Positions 1 to 8,431 of a DNA stretch of 64,000 nt are shown here, piece by piece. Source of the stretch: Hyphomicrobiales bacterium (GTDB lineage Bacteria; Pseudomonadota; Alphaproteobacteria; Rhizobiales; Rhizobiaceae). Within the stretch, counting starts at the first letter, position 1, and the number at the start of each line of letters is the position of its first letter. Below the pieces are notes generated by a model. It did not search any database, was not told the DNA's origin, and saw nothing but the letters and a program-made list of their open reading frames with translations. The stretch spans positions 124,001 to 188,000 of the forward strand of contig UBUL01000019.1 in the NCBI GenBank assembly GCA_900468625.1. The letters run 5' to 3'. The translations under genes and the position numbers were made by a program.

Positions 1-2
1 CG

Positions 3-343
3 ATCCATGCCGACGAGTACTTCAGTTACGACGACCTCCAAGGCCTGCAAGAGCTTAAGCGCGTAAACCACAGTAAGGAATATGAGACCAAGGACGGCGT
101 GAACACCAATCACGTCGAGAGAGTTTCTTCTCCCGCATCCAGCGGGCGTATGTTGGCATCCATCACCGCTTCTCGGTGAAGTATTTCGACTGGTATGCGG
201 CGGAAATCGCATGGTGCGAGGACAATCGCCGGGTCGATAACGGCACGCAGATGTGGAGCATGGTGCATTTCGCACTGTCGAGGAAGGCCTCGCGCAATCT
301 GCGTGGCTACTGGGAGGGCAACAAGCCGCCCGATCTCGTCTGG
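3..343 (+). pseudogene. IS1595-family transposase, C-terminal remnant with frameshift
   Basis: The translation resembles the C-terminal half of IS1595-family DDE transposases: HADEYFSY, then NHVE, then after a shift SFFSRIQRAYVGIHHRFS and a tail with EIAWCEDNRR. The reading frame changes at about 119-122, where an extra GA pair in a GAGAGA run separates NHVE from SFFSR, so the gene is broken. The 5' part lies outside the window. The match to the family stops near 343, just before an unrelated gene on the other strand. It is an inactive IS relic. Confidence 0.75.
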
Positions 344-372
344 GAGACGGTGTCAGTCCGGACAGGGCATGA

Positions 373-825
373 TCAGGCCGCGCTCTCCCAGAGGCGACGC
401 TGGCCGTCGGCGACACCAGCATATCGTCCCCGGCCATCCTTGACGAGCTTGTCGAGGTCTCGCGACAGTACGTTGCCAATCTGGCCGAGCCGCGGATCAT
501 CTACGGTCAGCCGGATCTGCAGCGCGACCTGTTTTGCGCAGTCCGCAGTCGAAACCGGAGCCTCTGCATCTCTCAGAATGCGCAGGAGGGCTCCGCGCTT
601 GTCGAGATCCTTGAGCAATGGTGTCACCGCGCTTGCAGGCACCTTCAGAGGCTTTCTCGAACAGATGCGAGCAGCGCCGTTGGGACGATAGCTCTCGTCG
701 TAAACTTTCAGTACGGTGTCGAACGCGGCTCGCTGCTGCTCCAGGACCGCAATCTCGCCGCGAAGGGCATCGATCTTGGGCTCCAGCTCTTCGCGCTTCT
801 TCTTCAGCTCCTCTACCAACTGCAT
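373..825 (-). CDS. conserved hypothetical protein, coiled coil plus winged-helix-like C-terminus
   Basis: This 150-residue protein has no recognised function. Residues 1-45 are rich in Glu, Lys and Leu with heptad spacing and should form a coiled coil. The rest (for example GALLRILRDAEAPVSTADCAKQ) resembles a small winged-helix fold. The ATG is preceded by a GAGGGGAT ribosome site at about 8 bases, which supports the start. It lies beside an IS1595 relic, so it may belong to a mobile or degraded accessory stretch. It could be a DNA-binding accessory protein, but this is only inferred from fold appearance. Confidence 0.55.
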   Translation of the reverse strand: MQLVEELKKKREELEPKIDALRGEIAVLEQQRAAFDTVLKVYDESYRPNGAARICSRKPLKVPASAVTPLLKDLDKRGALLRILRDAEAPVSTADCAKQVALQIRLTVDDPRLGQIGNVLSRDLDKLVKDGRGRYAGVADGQRRLWESAA

Positions 826-1201
826 CCGTAATCCCCTCTAAAAGCTACGCTTTCAGACTATCTGGTCATGGAATGAGTGCCTGGTGGTGGGGCCTACATA
901 ATTGCGTAAAATTGCTCTCTCGTTCTTTCCCTTAACATACGCCGATGGACAGATTGGACTGCATCCTTCAGAGAGGTTCGGCGTCTCGGCTTGAAAAAAT
1001 CGCATTGCGACACATTTTTAGACTACAGAGCAATGCTCGTGGTCCAGCGGGACGAAGGATCCACAATCCTTAAGTTCCCCCGTAGCATAGTGGCTATGCG
1101 CTGTTCCTATGTTAAAACCGCAACCTGCTTCCCATTCAAGCTGGTCGGCGTCCGGCAAGTAGCTTTCGAGACAAGGCTGCTGGCGATGGAGGAGCGTGAA
1201 T
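826..1201. other. intergenic region upstream of the first kinase gene
   Basis: These 376 bases separate the divergent hypothetical gene and the kinase gene. No convincing gene was found. A short inverted repeat (GCATAG at 1085-1090, CTATGC at 1094-1099) is visible. No GGAAC-type EcfG promoter was seen here. A GGAGGAG ribosome site at 1188-1194 serves the kinase. Confidence 0.4.
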
Positions 1202-2296
1202 ATGGCACAAGATGCAAATGAACCCGCAGGTTCGCCCTTCACTGCCGACGAACGAAAAAAGGTGTCCTCGGATTTAGCGATCAACAACACGCTCGGGGAA
1301 CATTTTGGGATTTCGGCGCTCTCTGCCGAAGCTTGGCTTGCCGCCATTGTTGAAAACTCTGACGACGCGATCGTAAGCAAGACCGTCAACGGCATCATCA
1401 CGAGTTGGAACAGAAGCGCCGAGCGACTTTTTGGATTTTCCGCCGCCGAGGCGGTGGGGCGTCACATCAGTATCATCATTCCAGATGATCGCCTGCATGA
1501 AGAAGATACCATCATCGATCACATTCGAAACGGCAGGCGGATCGAACATTTCGAGACGATGAGGCAGCATAAAGATGGAACGCTGCTCGATATTTCGCTG
1601 ACGATTTCACCCGTCCGGGACAAGGATGGCGTAATTGTCGGCGCTTCGAAGATCGCCCGTGATATTTCGGATCGCAAGCGCATGGTGGAGCGACAGCGGC
1701 TGCTGCTGCGGGAAATGCATCATCGCATCAAAAATCTGTTCGCCATTGTTAGCGCATTGATTTCCATTAGTGAGCGGACCGTCGAAACAACGGGGGCATC
1801 GTTCGCCGACGATTTGCGTGCGCGGATCAGAGCACTCGCCGCCGCGCAGGATCTTGTGCTGAAAGAATCCGAAGGCAGTTCCGATGAGCATACCTCGACC
1901 AGTCTTTTTGGTCTCATTGAGGCCATCCTGTCGGCTCACCAGGACAAGGATGGCGCTCGAATCGTTGTTAGAGGGGAGGACGTTCGCGTGAACAGCACTG
2001 TGCTGACGTCGCTAGCTCTGCTTCTGCACGAATTCGCGACGAATGCGATAAAGTATGGCTCTCTTTCGGTAAACGGGGGGCGCGTCGAAATCGAGGTCGC
2101 GTGCAACGACGTGGTTGTGCTGACGTGGTCAGAAATCGATGGACCGCCCCCGCCGGTTTCCGAAGGCTCCGCAGGCTTCGGATCGGAGCTTGAACGCATG
2201 ACAATCGCGTCATTGAGGGGATCGATCCATCGAGAATGGCGTTCCGATGGGCTGCGCATCATCGTTGAAATCCCTGATCACCATTCGCACGGTTAG
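1202..2296 (+). CDS. PAS-domain HWE-family sensor histidine kinase
   Basis: Cytosolic sensor kinase of 364 residues with no membrane segment. A PAS domain covers roughly residues 45-165 (WNRSAERLFGFSAAEAVG, then a PAC segment with HKDGTLLDISLTISPVRD). The dimerisation box LLLREMHHRIKN carries the phospho-accepting His, followed by an ATPase domain with N-box EFATNAIKYG. WSE in VLTWSEIDGP is the W-x-E motif of HWE kinases. A GTG at 1196 lies only 1 base from the GGAGGAG ribosome site, so the ATG at 1202 (7-base spacing) is the better start. HWE kinases in alphaproteobacteria often feed the PhyR general stress response or nearby single-domain regulators; the signal here is unknown. A paralogue lies tail to tail downstream. 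Confidence 0.88.
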   Translation: MAQDANEPAGSPFTADERKKVSSDLAINNTLGEHFGISALSAEAWLAAIVENSDDAIVSKTVNGIITSWNRSAERLFGFSAAEAVGRHISIIIPDDRLHEEDTIIDHIRNGRRIEHFETMRQHKDGTLLDISLTISPVRDKDGVIVGASKIARDISDRKRMVERQRLLLREMHHRIKNLFAIVSALISISERTVETTGASFADDLRARIRALAAAQDLVLKESEGSSDEHTSTSLFGLIEAILSAHQDKDGARIVVRGEDVRVNSTVLTSLALLLHEFATNAIKYGSLSVNGGRVEIEVACNDVVVLTWSEIDGPPPPVSEGSAGFGSELERMTIASLRGSIHREWRSDGLRIIVEIPDHHSHG

Positions 2297-2396
2297 CTGT
2301 AAATCCTGACTGGCGAGGATGCAGCAACGGCAATCCGGGGGCGGATGAGAGCCAGCAACCTTCGCAACAACAGGGCATCATATGCCCGCGCGCTCT

Positions 2397-3410
2397 TCAA
2401 CCAAGCGACCGTAACGGGATCCTCAGGCTGATGCGCAAGCCCTCCGATCTCCAATCTCGGATAATCGAGCCATTGAGAGCGTCCAATGCGAGACGCTCCA
2501 GCCGTGAGCCGAAGCCAGTCGCTCCGCTCGGCGCCTGAATAGGGGGACCGCCAACCTCGGCCCAATGTAGCTCAAGTCCATCTTCGTCTTGAACCTCGAC
2601 GTCGATGTGGCCACCTGAAGCCGACAGTGCGCCATATTTTATCGAGTTGGTGATCAGCTCGTGAAGGAGCAACGCGATTGATGTAAGCGCAACAGTGCCG
2701 ACCGCAATGTCATTGCCTTTGACGGTGATGCGCTCACTCCTGTGGTCCTGGTGTGCCGCAAAAAGCGCTTGAATAAGGTTAAAAAGGCTGGCCGAACCGC
2801 TGGGTCGAGAGTCTTCGCCGGAGTTGCCCAAAACGAGGTTGTGGGCAACAGAAAGAGCTCTGATGCGCGCGCGCAGGTCATCGGCAAGGGCGCGAGCGTT
2901 CGTGGTTGTTCGTTCGCTCAAGGACACGAGCGAATTCATAACTGCAAACAGGTTCTTCACCCGGTGGTTCATTTCTCGCAACAGAAGATCTTGCCGCTCA
3001 ATCAGCCGCTTCCGCTCCGAGATGTCCCGTACGATCTTGGAAGCTCCGACAATTACGCCATCCTTGTCCCGGACGGGTGAAATCGTCAGCGAAATCTCCA
3101 CAAGCGTCCCATCTTTGCGGCACCTCACCGTCTCATAATGCTCAATGCGCTCGCCAGCCCGAATGGAGGCGATTATGGCTGCTTCCTCGTCCAATAGATC
3201 GGGAGGCACGATAATCGTGATGGGCTGTCCGATTGCCTCGACAGCCAGAAAACCGAACAGCCGCTCCGCGCTCTTATTCCAACTCGTAATGACGCCATCG
3301 ACGGATTTGCTGATAATGGCATCCTCCGAGCTTTCGACGATAGCGGCAAGCCACGCGTCAGCCGATAGGGAGAGGGCGGCCGAATGAGCATCTTTGCGTT
3401 CGTGTGACAA
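2397..3410 (-). CDS. PAS-domain HWE-family sensor histidine kinase (paralogue)
   Basis: Soluble kinase with the same layout as its convergent neighbour: PAS (WNKSAERLFGF), PAC (ISPVRDKDGVIVGASKI), His box LLLREMNHRVKN, N-box ELITNSIKYGALS and WAE in the ATPase domain. Identity to the neighbour is high along the whole length, which suggests duplication with inversion. The frame is open to 3512, but a TTG at 3408-3410 has an AGGAG ribosome site 6 bases upstream and is chosen as start, giving 337 residues. There is no transmembrane segment. It is transcribed divergently from a response regulator, a likely partner. The upstream start at 3512 remains possible. Confidence 0.85.
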   Translation of the reverse strand: MSHERKDAHSAALSLSADAWLAAIVESSEDAIISKSVDGVITSWNKSAERLFGFLAVEAIGQPITIIVPPDLLDEEAAIIASIRAGERIEHYETVRCRKDGTLVEISLTISPVRDKDGVIVGASKIVRDISERKRLIERQDLLLREMNHRVKNLFAVMNSLVSLSERTTTNARALADDLRARIRALSVAHNLVLGNSGEDSRPSGSASLFNLIQALFAAHQDHRSERITVKGNDIAVGTVALTSIALLLHELITNSIKYGALSASGGHIDVEVQDEDGLELHWAEVGGPPIQAPSGATGFGSRLERLALDALNGSIIRDWRSEGLRISLRIPLRSLG

Positions 3411-3654
3411 TTGCTTCTCCTGTCTCTGGCGCTGTCGAAGATTGCGAGAATCAATTCGCCTTTCCGTCTCTCCGATGGACCGCCTTTCAACTCCTTGGAA
3501 CGATCGGAGCAAGCGCCCTTACTAGTCCGCTATATAATGAATACCGAGCCGAGAAAGTTTCAACGTTGATGATGTCTCTGGCGGGCGCCGGTAGAGTCTC
3601 CGGCTGGCATTGCGATTATCCATTCAGAACGCGCAACCCCATAGCGTAGCACTC

Positions 3655-3679
3655 GGAACTTTTCTATTGATGAGATGTT
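3655..3679 (+). promoter_or_regulatory. candidate EcfG-type general stress promoter
   Basis: GGAAC (3655-3659), 16 bases, then TGTT (3676-3679) fits the GGAAC-N16/17-cGTT promoter read by EcfG sigma factors with one mismatch. It lies 57 bases upstream of the response regulator start. The rest of the 3411-3735 spacer shows no gene. Confidence 0.45.
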
Positions 3680-3735
3680 CTAACGCTCAACAGCGCCGCC
3701 GCCTGCCGGACCGACGATATCCGGCAAACTGCACA

Positions 3736-4149
3736 ATGAGCCTCTCCGGGACCTCCATGCAAATTCTTGTGGTTGAAGACGAAGCCCTCATCGCCCTTGA
3801 TATGGAATATGTGCTGCGTTCGTCCGGCTATGACGTTGCAGGGCCAGTCGGCAATAGCGAGAATGCATCCCGGATGGGAGCCAACGTCGATATCGCCCTT
3901 GTCGATGTTCATCTCAGCGATGGTGAGACAGGTCCATCGTTAGCCGCACATCTTGCGCAGGTGCACGGTGTCACGGTCATATTCGCAACAGCCAATCCGG
4001 AAATCGTCGCCGCGGATCCGCACGCGATCGGGGTACTTGTGAAGCCTGTCTTTGCTTCGGATCTCCTTAGCACAATAGAGTATGCCATCGCCCTTCGCAG
4101 GGGCGTGCCCGTCGCGGCGCCCGCCTGCCTGATACGGCTTCAGCCATAG
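3736..4149 (+). CDS. single-domain response regulator (receiver only)
   Basis: A 137-residue stand-alone receiver domain. Acidic pocket residues are E14-D15 in ILVVEDE, the phosphorylatable Asp is about D57 in IALVDVHL, and the conserved Lys is in VLVKPV near 103. No output domain follows. Such regulators usually relay or sink phosphate from HWE kinases. The frame is open upstream to 3610; the ATG at 3736 is preferred because it leaves about 14 residues before the receiver core and lies downstream of a possible EcfG-type promoter. ATG at 3757 is an alternative. It is divergent from one kinase and about 1.4 kb from the other, so the three genes may form one signalling unit. Confidence 0.8.
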   Translation: MSLSGTSMQILVVEDEALIALDMEYVLRSSGYDVAGPVGNSENASRMGANVDIALVDVHLSDGETGPSLAAHLAQVHGVTVIFATANPEIVAADPHAIGVLVKPVFASDLLSTIEYAIALRRGVPVAAPACLIRLQP

Positions 4150-4182
4150 CCTTCCCGCCACCGGCGCTGCACCACAGCGCCG

Positions 4183-4518
4183 TCACCGCAGGCTGTCGCC
4201 GCGAAAATCCTGGCCGCCATCAACGGTCCGTACCGCATGCGCCAACCGGCCGGCGGCAATGCGACGCTTCTCAGCCGCTTGCGCAGATTCATGCCGGCGA
4301 ACGCAGTCGATAAGAGTTTGCGCAAGACATTCGGCTTCGGCAAGTGAAGGGCGCGCTTTCGGGCGTTGCCGAAACCACCAGGTGTCATCGCCTTTGGCAT
4401 CGCTTGGCTCCGCACCTTCGCCGACAACCGGCGGCAAATGGCTGATGCTGATATATTTTGCGAGGTGTCGCGACACCTCGCTGCCAACGACCCATCGAGT
4501 GTTACAAAGGGCGCTCAT
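4183..4518 (-). CDS. small hypothetical protein downstream of a LacI relic
   Basis: A 111-residue open frame with fairly high third-position GC. The middle and C-terminal part (WWFRQRPKARPSLAEAE, then TLIDCVRRHESAQAAEKRR) looks protein-like, with a basic helical stretch. Its ATG overlaps the stop of the LacI remnant (ATGA), as in an operon. A perfect 22-base palindrome lies inside the frame. No family is recognised and it may not be translated. Confidence 0.35.
   Translation of the reverse strand: MSALCNTRWVVGSEVSRHLAKYISISHLPPVVGEGAEPSDAKGDDTWWFRQRPKARPSLAEAECLAQTLIDCVRRHESAQAAEKRRIAAGRLAHAVRTVDGGQDFRGDSLR
4460..4481. repeat. perfect 22-bp palindrome
   Basis: GCGAGGTGTCG (4460-4470) is followed directly by its exact reverse complement (4471-4481), with no loop. 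It lies inside the small hypothetical frame, about 430 bases before the ABC importer operon. It could be an operator or a transposon-end scar. Confidence 0.6.
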
Positions 4519-4766
4519 GTCGAATTTCGAATGACCAATTTACCAGGCAACGTGACGGTTTCGGCTTCAACGGTTCCGAGGATCATGGCAATGATCGCCC
4601 GAACCATTTCGTGTCGGGGCTGTTCATAGGTGGTGAGGCTGTAGCCGTGCGACCCACCGAGTTCGTGATTGTCGAAGCCGACGACACCAGTCATAACAAC
4701 ACCGTCAGGAAGCCGATCTATACCGGGGATCTTAATTGTACCTTCCATGATAAATTCCTCACCCAT
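4515..4766 (-). pseudogene. LacI-family regulator, C-terminal remnant
   Basis: The 83-residue product matches only the end of LacI/GalR regulators: VVGFDNHELG followed by LTTYEQPRHEMVRAIIAMIL and a tail VTLPGKLVIRNS. The helix-turn-helix and most of the sugar-binding domain are absent, and the upstream 140 bases cannot encode them. It is therefore a relic, although the short frame remains open. It sits divergently next to the importer operon, so it may once have encoded a regulator for that system or a predecessor. Confidence 0.65.
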
Positions 4767-4790
4767 CGAGCAGCGCCCGCGAATGCCCTA

Positions 4791-4813
4791 ATTTATGCGC
4801 AAAGCGCATAAAT
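4791..4813. promoter_or_regulatory. perfect inverted repeat upstream of the ABC importer operon
   Basis: ATTTATGCGC (4791-4800), AAA, then GCGCATAAAT (4804-4813) form 10-base perfect arms around 3 bases. It is about 96 bases before the permease start, a usual place for an operator. The LysR gene at the cluster's end or the lost LacI protein are possible binders. Confidence 0.5.
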
Positions 4814-4909
4814 CACATGTTCAAATCTCGTTTGTGGCCGAATTCAAAAGCAACGTAAGCTTTCTCCATTAGAAAATGAAAGCTCATCAACGAGCTCAGG
4901 GGATCGAAT

Positions 4910-5797
4910 TTGACCAACTCAGCGCCACTGGACGTGAAAGCGCTTGTGATCGTGCCACACCGAAAAATCGGCACGAAGATCATGGCGGCAGTCTGCATTG
5001 TCCTACTCCTTCTGTTGGCGAGAGCTTTTTGGAAGGGCGATATCGCCTGGGAATATGTCGGACAGAACCTATTCACCAGAGCCGTTATGGCGGGCGTCGG
5101 CAACACGATCATCATGACGTTTTGCGCGATGATCACGGGCATTGCTCTCGGGGTCTTGGCAGCGATCATGCGCATGTCGGACAACCCGGTTCTCCGCAGC
5201 ATCTCGGTAGGCTATATCTGGCTGTTTCGGGGCACCCCGGCGCTGCTGCAGTTGCTCTTGTGGTTCAACCTCGCCCTGATTTTCCCGGCGATCGGCATTC
5301 CGGGATTGTGGTCGATCCGGACCGTCGATGTCATGACGCCCTTCGTGGCGGCGCTTCTCGGCCTTGGCATCCAGCAGGGCGCGTATACGGCCGAAGTCGT
5401 GCGCGCCGGCCTTCTGTCGATCGACAAAGGTCAGATGGAAGCGGCGCAATCGATTGGCATGACGAAGCTGCGCGCAACGCTGAAGATCGTGCTGCCGCAG
5501 GCCATGCGCGTCATCGTTCCGCCGATCGGCAATGAAACCATCGGCATGGTCAAGCTGACGTCGCTCGCCAGCGTCATCCAGTATTCCGAAGTGCTGAAAA
5601 ACGTCGAGGACATCTATTATGTCAACTCGCGCGTCATCGAACTACTGATCGTCGCCGCCATCTGGTACATGATCGTCGTCACCGTGCTCAGCATCGCGCA
5701 GATCTATATCGAGCGGCATTTCTCCAAGGGATGGGGCAGACGCGATGTGAGCGCCCAGCAGACCGCCAATCAGGCTCTCGTTGGGGAGGTCAGCTGA
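4910..5797 (+). CDS. polar amino acid-type ABC transporter permease
   Basis: Inner-membrane permease of the HisMQ/GlnP family, 295 residues, with an N-terminal membrane segment (about 25-45), a second long hydrophobic block and the BPD permease loop near residue 185 ([20 protein letters not shown]). It should form the channel of the importer encoded with the next two genes, alone as a homodimer since no second permease is present. The start is TTG at 4910 with AGGGGAT about 8 bases upstream; no ATG fits. The gene overlaps the ATPase start by one base. The substrate cannot be read from the sequence; the downstream enzymes suggest an N-substituted amino acid. Confidence 0.88.
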   Translation: MTNSAPLDVKALVIVPHRKIGTKIMAAVCIVLLLLLARAFWKGDIAWEYVGQNLFTRAVMAGVGNTIIMTFCAMITGIALGVLAAIMRMSDNPVLRSISVGYIWLFRGTPALLQLLLWFNLALIFPAIGIPGLWSIRTVDVMTPFVAALLGLGIQQGAYTAEVVRAGLLSIDKGQMEAAQSIGMTKLRATLKIVLPQAMRVIVPPIGNETIGMVKLTSLASVIQYSEVLKNVEDIYYVNSRVIELLIVAAIWYMIVVTVLSIAQIYIERHFSKGWGRRDVSAQQTANQALVGEVS

Positions 5798-6558
5798 TGG
5801 ACGCGATCATCAAGGCACACGGGCTGCAGAAGTATTTCGGCACGTTTCACGTCCTGAAGGACATCAATTTCGAGATCAGGAAGGGTGAAGTCGTCTGCAT
5901 CATCGGGCCTTCCGGCTCGGGAAAGAGCACCTTTCTGCGCTGCATCAACCAGCTGGAGCAGATTGATGCCGGCTATGTCACGGTCGAGGATGAAATCGCT
6001 GGCTATCGCCGCGAGGGCAACCGGCTCTTTCCTCTGCGGGATCGGGAGATCGCCCGCCAGCGGCAGGCCGTCGGCATGGTCTTCCAGAAATTCCATCTCT
6101 TCCCGCATCGCACGGTGCTCCAGAATATCATCGAAGGCCCGGTCGGGGTGCAGAAGCGGCCGAAGCAGGAGTGCATCGCAGAGGCGCACATTCTCCTGCA
6201 GCGCGTGGGCCTCGCCGACAAGGCCGGCGCCTATCCAGGTGAATTGTCCGGCGGCCAGCAGCAGCGCATCGCGATTGCTCGCGCGCTCGCCATGAAGCCG
6301 CAGGCCATGCTCTTTGACGAACCGACCTCGGCACTTGATCCCGAGCTTGTCGGTGAAGTCCTTGGCGTCATGAAGGAGCTTGCCGCTTCCGGCACGACGA
6401 TGATCGTCGTCACGCACGAGATCGGCTTCTGCCGCGAGGTCGCCGACCGTGTCGTCTTCATGGATGCCGGCATGATCGTCGAGACCGGGACGCCGGGCGA
6501 CATATTGGAGAACCCCAGGAATCCCAGAGTGAAGAACTTCATCTCTGCGGTGCTTTAA
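5797..6558 (+). CDS. polar amino acid-type ABC transporter ATP-binding protein
   Basis: The 253-residue ATPase shows Walker [11 protein letters not shown]-loop [10 protein letters not shown], signature [14 protein letters not shown], Walker [14 protein letters not shown] and switch His in VVTHEIGF. Its size and motifs are typical of the GlnQ/HisP group. An upstream in-frame extension to 5731 is rejected because ATG at 5797 follows a GGGGAGGT site and overlaps the permease stop (TGATG). It would energise the permease encoded just upstream, with the binding protein encoded 40 bases downstream. Confidence 0.92.
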   Translation: MDAIIKAHGLQKYFGTFHVLKDINFEIRKGEVVCIIGPSGSGKSTFLRCINQLEQIDAGYVTVEDEIAGYRREGNRLFPLRDREIARQRQAVGMVFQKFHLFPHRTVLQNIIEGPVGVQKRPKQECIAEAHILLQRVGLADKAGAYPGELSGGQQQRIAIARALAMKPQAMLFDEPTSALDPELVGEVLGVMKELAASGTTMIVVTHEIGFCREVADRVVFMDAGMIVETGTPGDILENPRNPRVKNFISAVL

Positions 6559-6598
6559 CAAGAAAAACCCTGAAGAAAGATCATCAGAGGAGAATTGC

Positions 6599-7429
6599 AT
6601 GAAACTCATTCGTCTCGCCGTTTCTGCGGCCCTTCTTTCGCTCGCGGCGACTGCCGCTTCCGCGGATTCGAGTCTGAACCTGCTGAAGGACGGCGAACTC
6701 CGCATCATGACCAACCCGATCTATCCGCCGATGGAATTCGTCAATCCGGATACCGGCACGATCGATGGTTTCGATGTCGATCTGGCGAATGCGATCGCCA
6801 AGAAGCTCAACCTGACGACCGTCTTCGTGACCTCGGCTTTCCAGGAATTGCAGAGCGGCCTTCAGACCGGCCGCGCCGACATGATCATTTCCGGCATGAG
6901 CGACAACGTGAAGCGTCAGGCCGCCATGGACTTCGTCGATTACATCACCAGCGGCCCGATCCTTTTCACGGTCAATGCCAATGCCGGAACCTACAAGCAC
7001 GCGAGCGATCTCTGCGGCAAGACAGTCGCCGGAAGCCGCAGCACCTCCTTCGGTGACAACGTCAAGGCTTGGAGTGCTGAAAATTGCGAAGGCAAAGGCA
7101 AGCCTGCCATCAAGTTCGAGGGAACCGCGGATTCGAACGCTGCCCGTCTCGGCATGAAGCAGGGCCGCTACGATGCGGTCGTGCAGGGCATCGAAACGAT
7201 CGCCTACCAGATGCGCGTCGAACCCAACACCTATACGCTCGTCGGCGAGCCGCTGCTTAGCAACGACACGTTCGGTATTGGCTTCAAGAAGGACCATATC
7301 GCGCTCCGCGATGCGGTTGCCGGCGCTCTCGACGCGCTGATCAAGGACGGCACCTACGATGAGATCCTCAAGAAGTGGGGCCTTGTCCACAATGCCGTTC
7401 CGAAGGCCGTCATCAACGGCGTCAAGTAA
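6599..7429 (+). CDS. amino acid-type ABC transporter substrate-binding protein
   Basis: Periplasmic solute-binding protein of the bacterial extracellular family 3 type, 276 residues. Residues 1-22 form a signal peptide ending ATAASA-DS. The ligand fold is recognised by YPPMEFVNPDTGTIDGFDVDL near 41-61 and by the later ISGMSDNVKRQ segment. A Cys pair (DLCGKT and AENCEG) may form a disulphide. It is the last transporter gene, followed by a strong terminator, so it is co-transcribed with the permease and ATPase. The ligand is unknown. Confidence 0.9.
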   Translation: MKLIRLAVSAALLSLAATAASADSSLNLLKDGELRIMTNPIYPPMEFVNPDTGTIDGFDVDLANAIAKKLNLTTVFVTSAFQELQSGLQTGRADMIISGMSDNVKRQAAMDFVDYITSGPILFTVNANAGTYKHASDLCGKTVAGSRSTSFGDNVKAWSAENCEGKGKPAIKFEGTADSNAARLGMKQGRYDAVVQGIETIAYQMRVEPNTYTLVGEPLLSNDTFGIGFKKDHIALRDAVAGALDALIKDGTYDEILKKWGLVHNAVPKAVINGVK

Positions 7430-7438
7430 CGTTTGAGG

Positions 7439-7469
7439 AGGCGCCGCTGTAACGGCGGCGCCTGCTTTT
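7439..7469 (+). terminator. Rho-independent terminator after the ABC importer genes
   Basis: AGGCGCCGC (7439-7447) and GCGGCGCCT (7455-7463) form a 9-bp perfect stem around a 7-base loop, followed by GCTTTT. It lies 9 bases after the binding-protein stop. Partial read-through into the enzyme genes is possible because they lie just downstream on the same strand. Confidence 0.8.
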
Positions 7470-7516
7470 CCCTTGCAGGCAACCATCGGCCGGGGGCGCT
7501 TCGCGCCCGCGGATGA

Positions 7517-8431
7517 ATGATTGCGGCCCAAAACACCCCGAAACGCATGCAGAGTCCCATGATTGCGAAGAGTGCAACCAAATCCGCGAAGCCAAGCCTG
7601 TGGCCGGAAGGCCGACGATCGGCTGTGGCGCTCGCATTCGATGTGGATGGTCCGACGGGCGATGCCATGCTCGATGGCTCGCTGCTCTCCAACCCACGCT
7701 ATTTCACGCAAGGTGCCTATGGCCCGTGGCGGGCGCTGCCACGGCTTCTCGATCTTCTCAGCGAATACGGGTTGAAGGCGACATTCTTCGTGCCAACCTG
7801 GGTAGTCGAGCACTGGCCGTTGCAATGCGAACGCATCCTTCGCGATGCCCATGAGATCGCCTATCACGGTCATTATCACGAGGTCTTCATCGATTGCAGC
7901 AGCCAGCAGCAGCTGGATATCATGAAGCGTTCCCGGGATATTTTCCGAAGCCGAATGGGTGTGACGCCGGTCGGCTTTCGCACGCCGTCGGGTGACTGGA
8001 GCGACGAGACGGCGCAATTGTTGCATGAGTTTGGCGTGATCTATTCCAGCTCGATGCGCGGTGACGACCGGCCTTATTTTCACACGACCTCCCAAGGTCG
8101 CGGCCTGGTCGAGATCCCAGGGCGGTGGGATATCGATGATTATACCGCGCTTGCCTACAGCGAGGATCCGGATTTCCCCATCGGTCTCGACCGCATTTCG
8201 GGTTACGCAGACGTCCAGCGCAACTGGATCGCCGAGTTCGAGGGCTACCATCGCGAAGGGCTCTGCTGGACGACGATCTTGCATCCGAAGGTCTGCGCCA
8301 AGCCCGGCCGGCTTGCGATCCTCGAAGGGCTCTTCAAAGCGATCACCGCCCATGGCGACAGCGTCTGGGTAACGCGCTGCGCCGAAATCGCAAAATGGTG
8401 GATCGCACAACATCCGGAGAATGCCGCATGA
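7517..8431 (+). CDS. NodB-fold (polysaccharide deacetylase family) hydrolase 1
   Basis: A cytosolic hydrolase of up to 304 residues, with no signal peptide. Metal-site motifs are altered from classical TFDDG and HSxxH: ALAFDVDGP near residue 42 and IAYHGHYHEVF near 116. RTPSGDWS matches the family's R-x-P-x-G-x-W region. This variant is close to the PuuE allantoinase and peptidoglycan deacetylase (HpPgdA) subgroup, where members cut amide or imide bonds of small molecules. The start is uncertain: ATG at 7517 has only a weak site, and ATGs at 7547 and 7559 are alternatives. The stop overlaps the next gene (ATGA). It is probably a catabolic amidohydrolase rather than a cell-wall enzyme. Confidence 0.75.
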   Translation: MIAAQNTPKRMQSPMIAKSATKSAKPSLWPEGRRSAVALAFDVDGPTGDAMLDGSLLSNPRYFTQGAYGPWRALPRLLDLLSEYGLKATFFVPTWVVEHWPLQCERILRDAHEIAYHGHYHEVFIDCSSQQQLDIMKRSRDIFRSRMGVTPVGFRTPSGDWSDETAQLLHEFGVIYSSSMRGDDRPYFHTTSQGRGLVEIPGRWDIDDYTALAYSEDPDFPIGLDRISGYADVQRNWIAEFEGYHREGLCWTTILHPKVCAKPGRLAILEGLFKAITAHGDSVWVTRCAEIAKWWIAQHPENAA

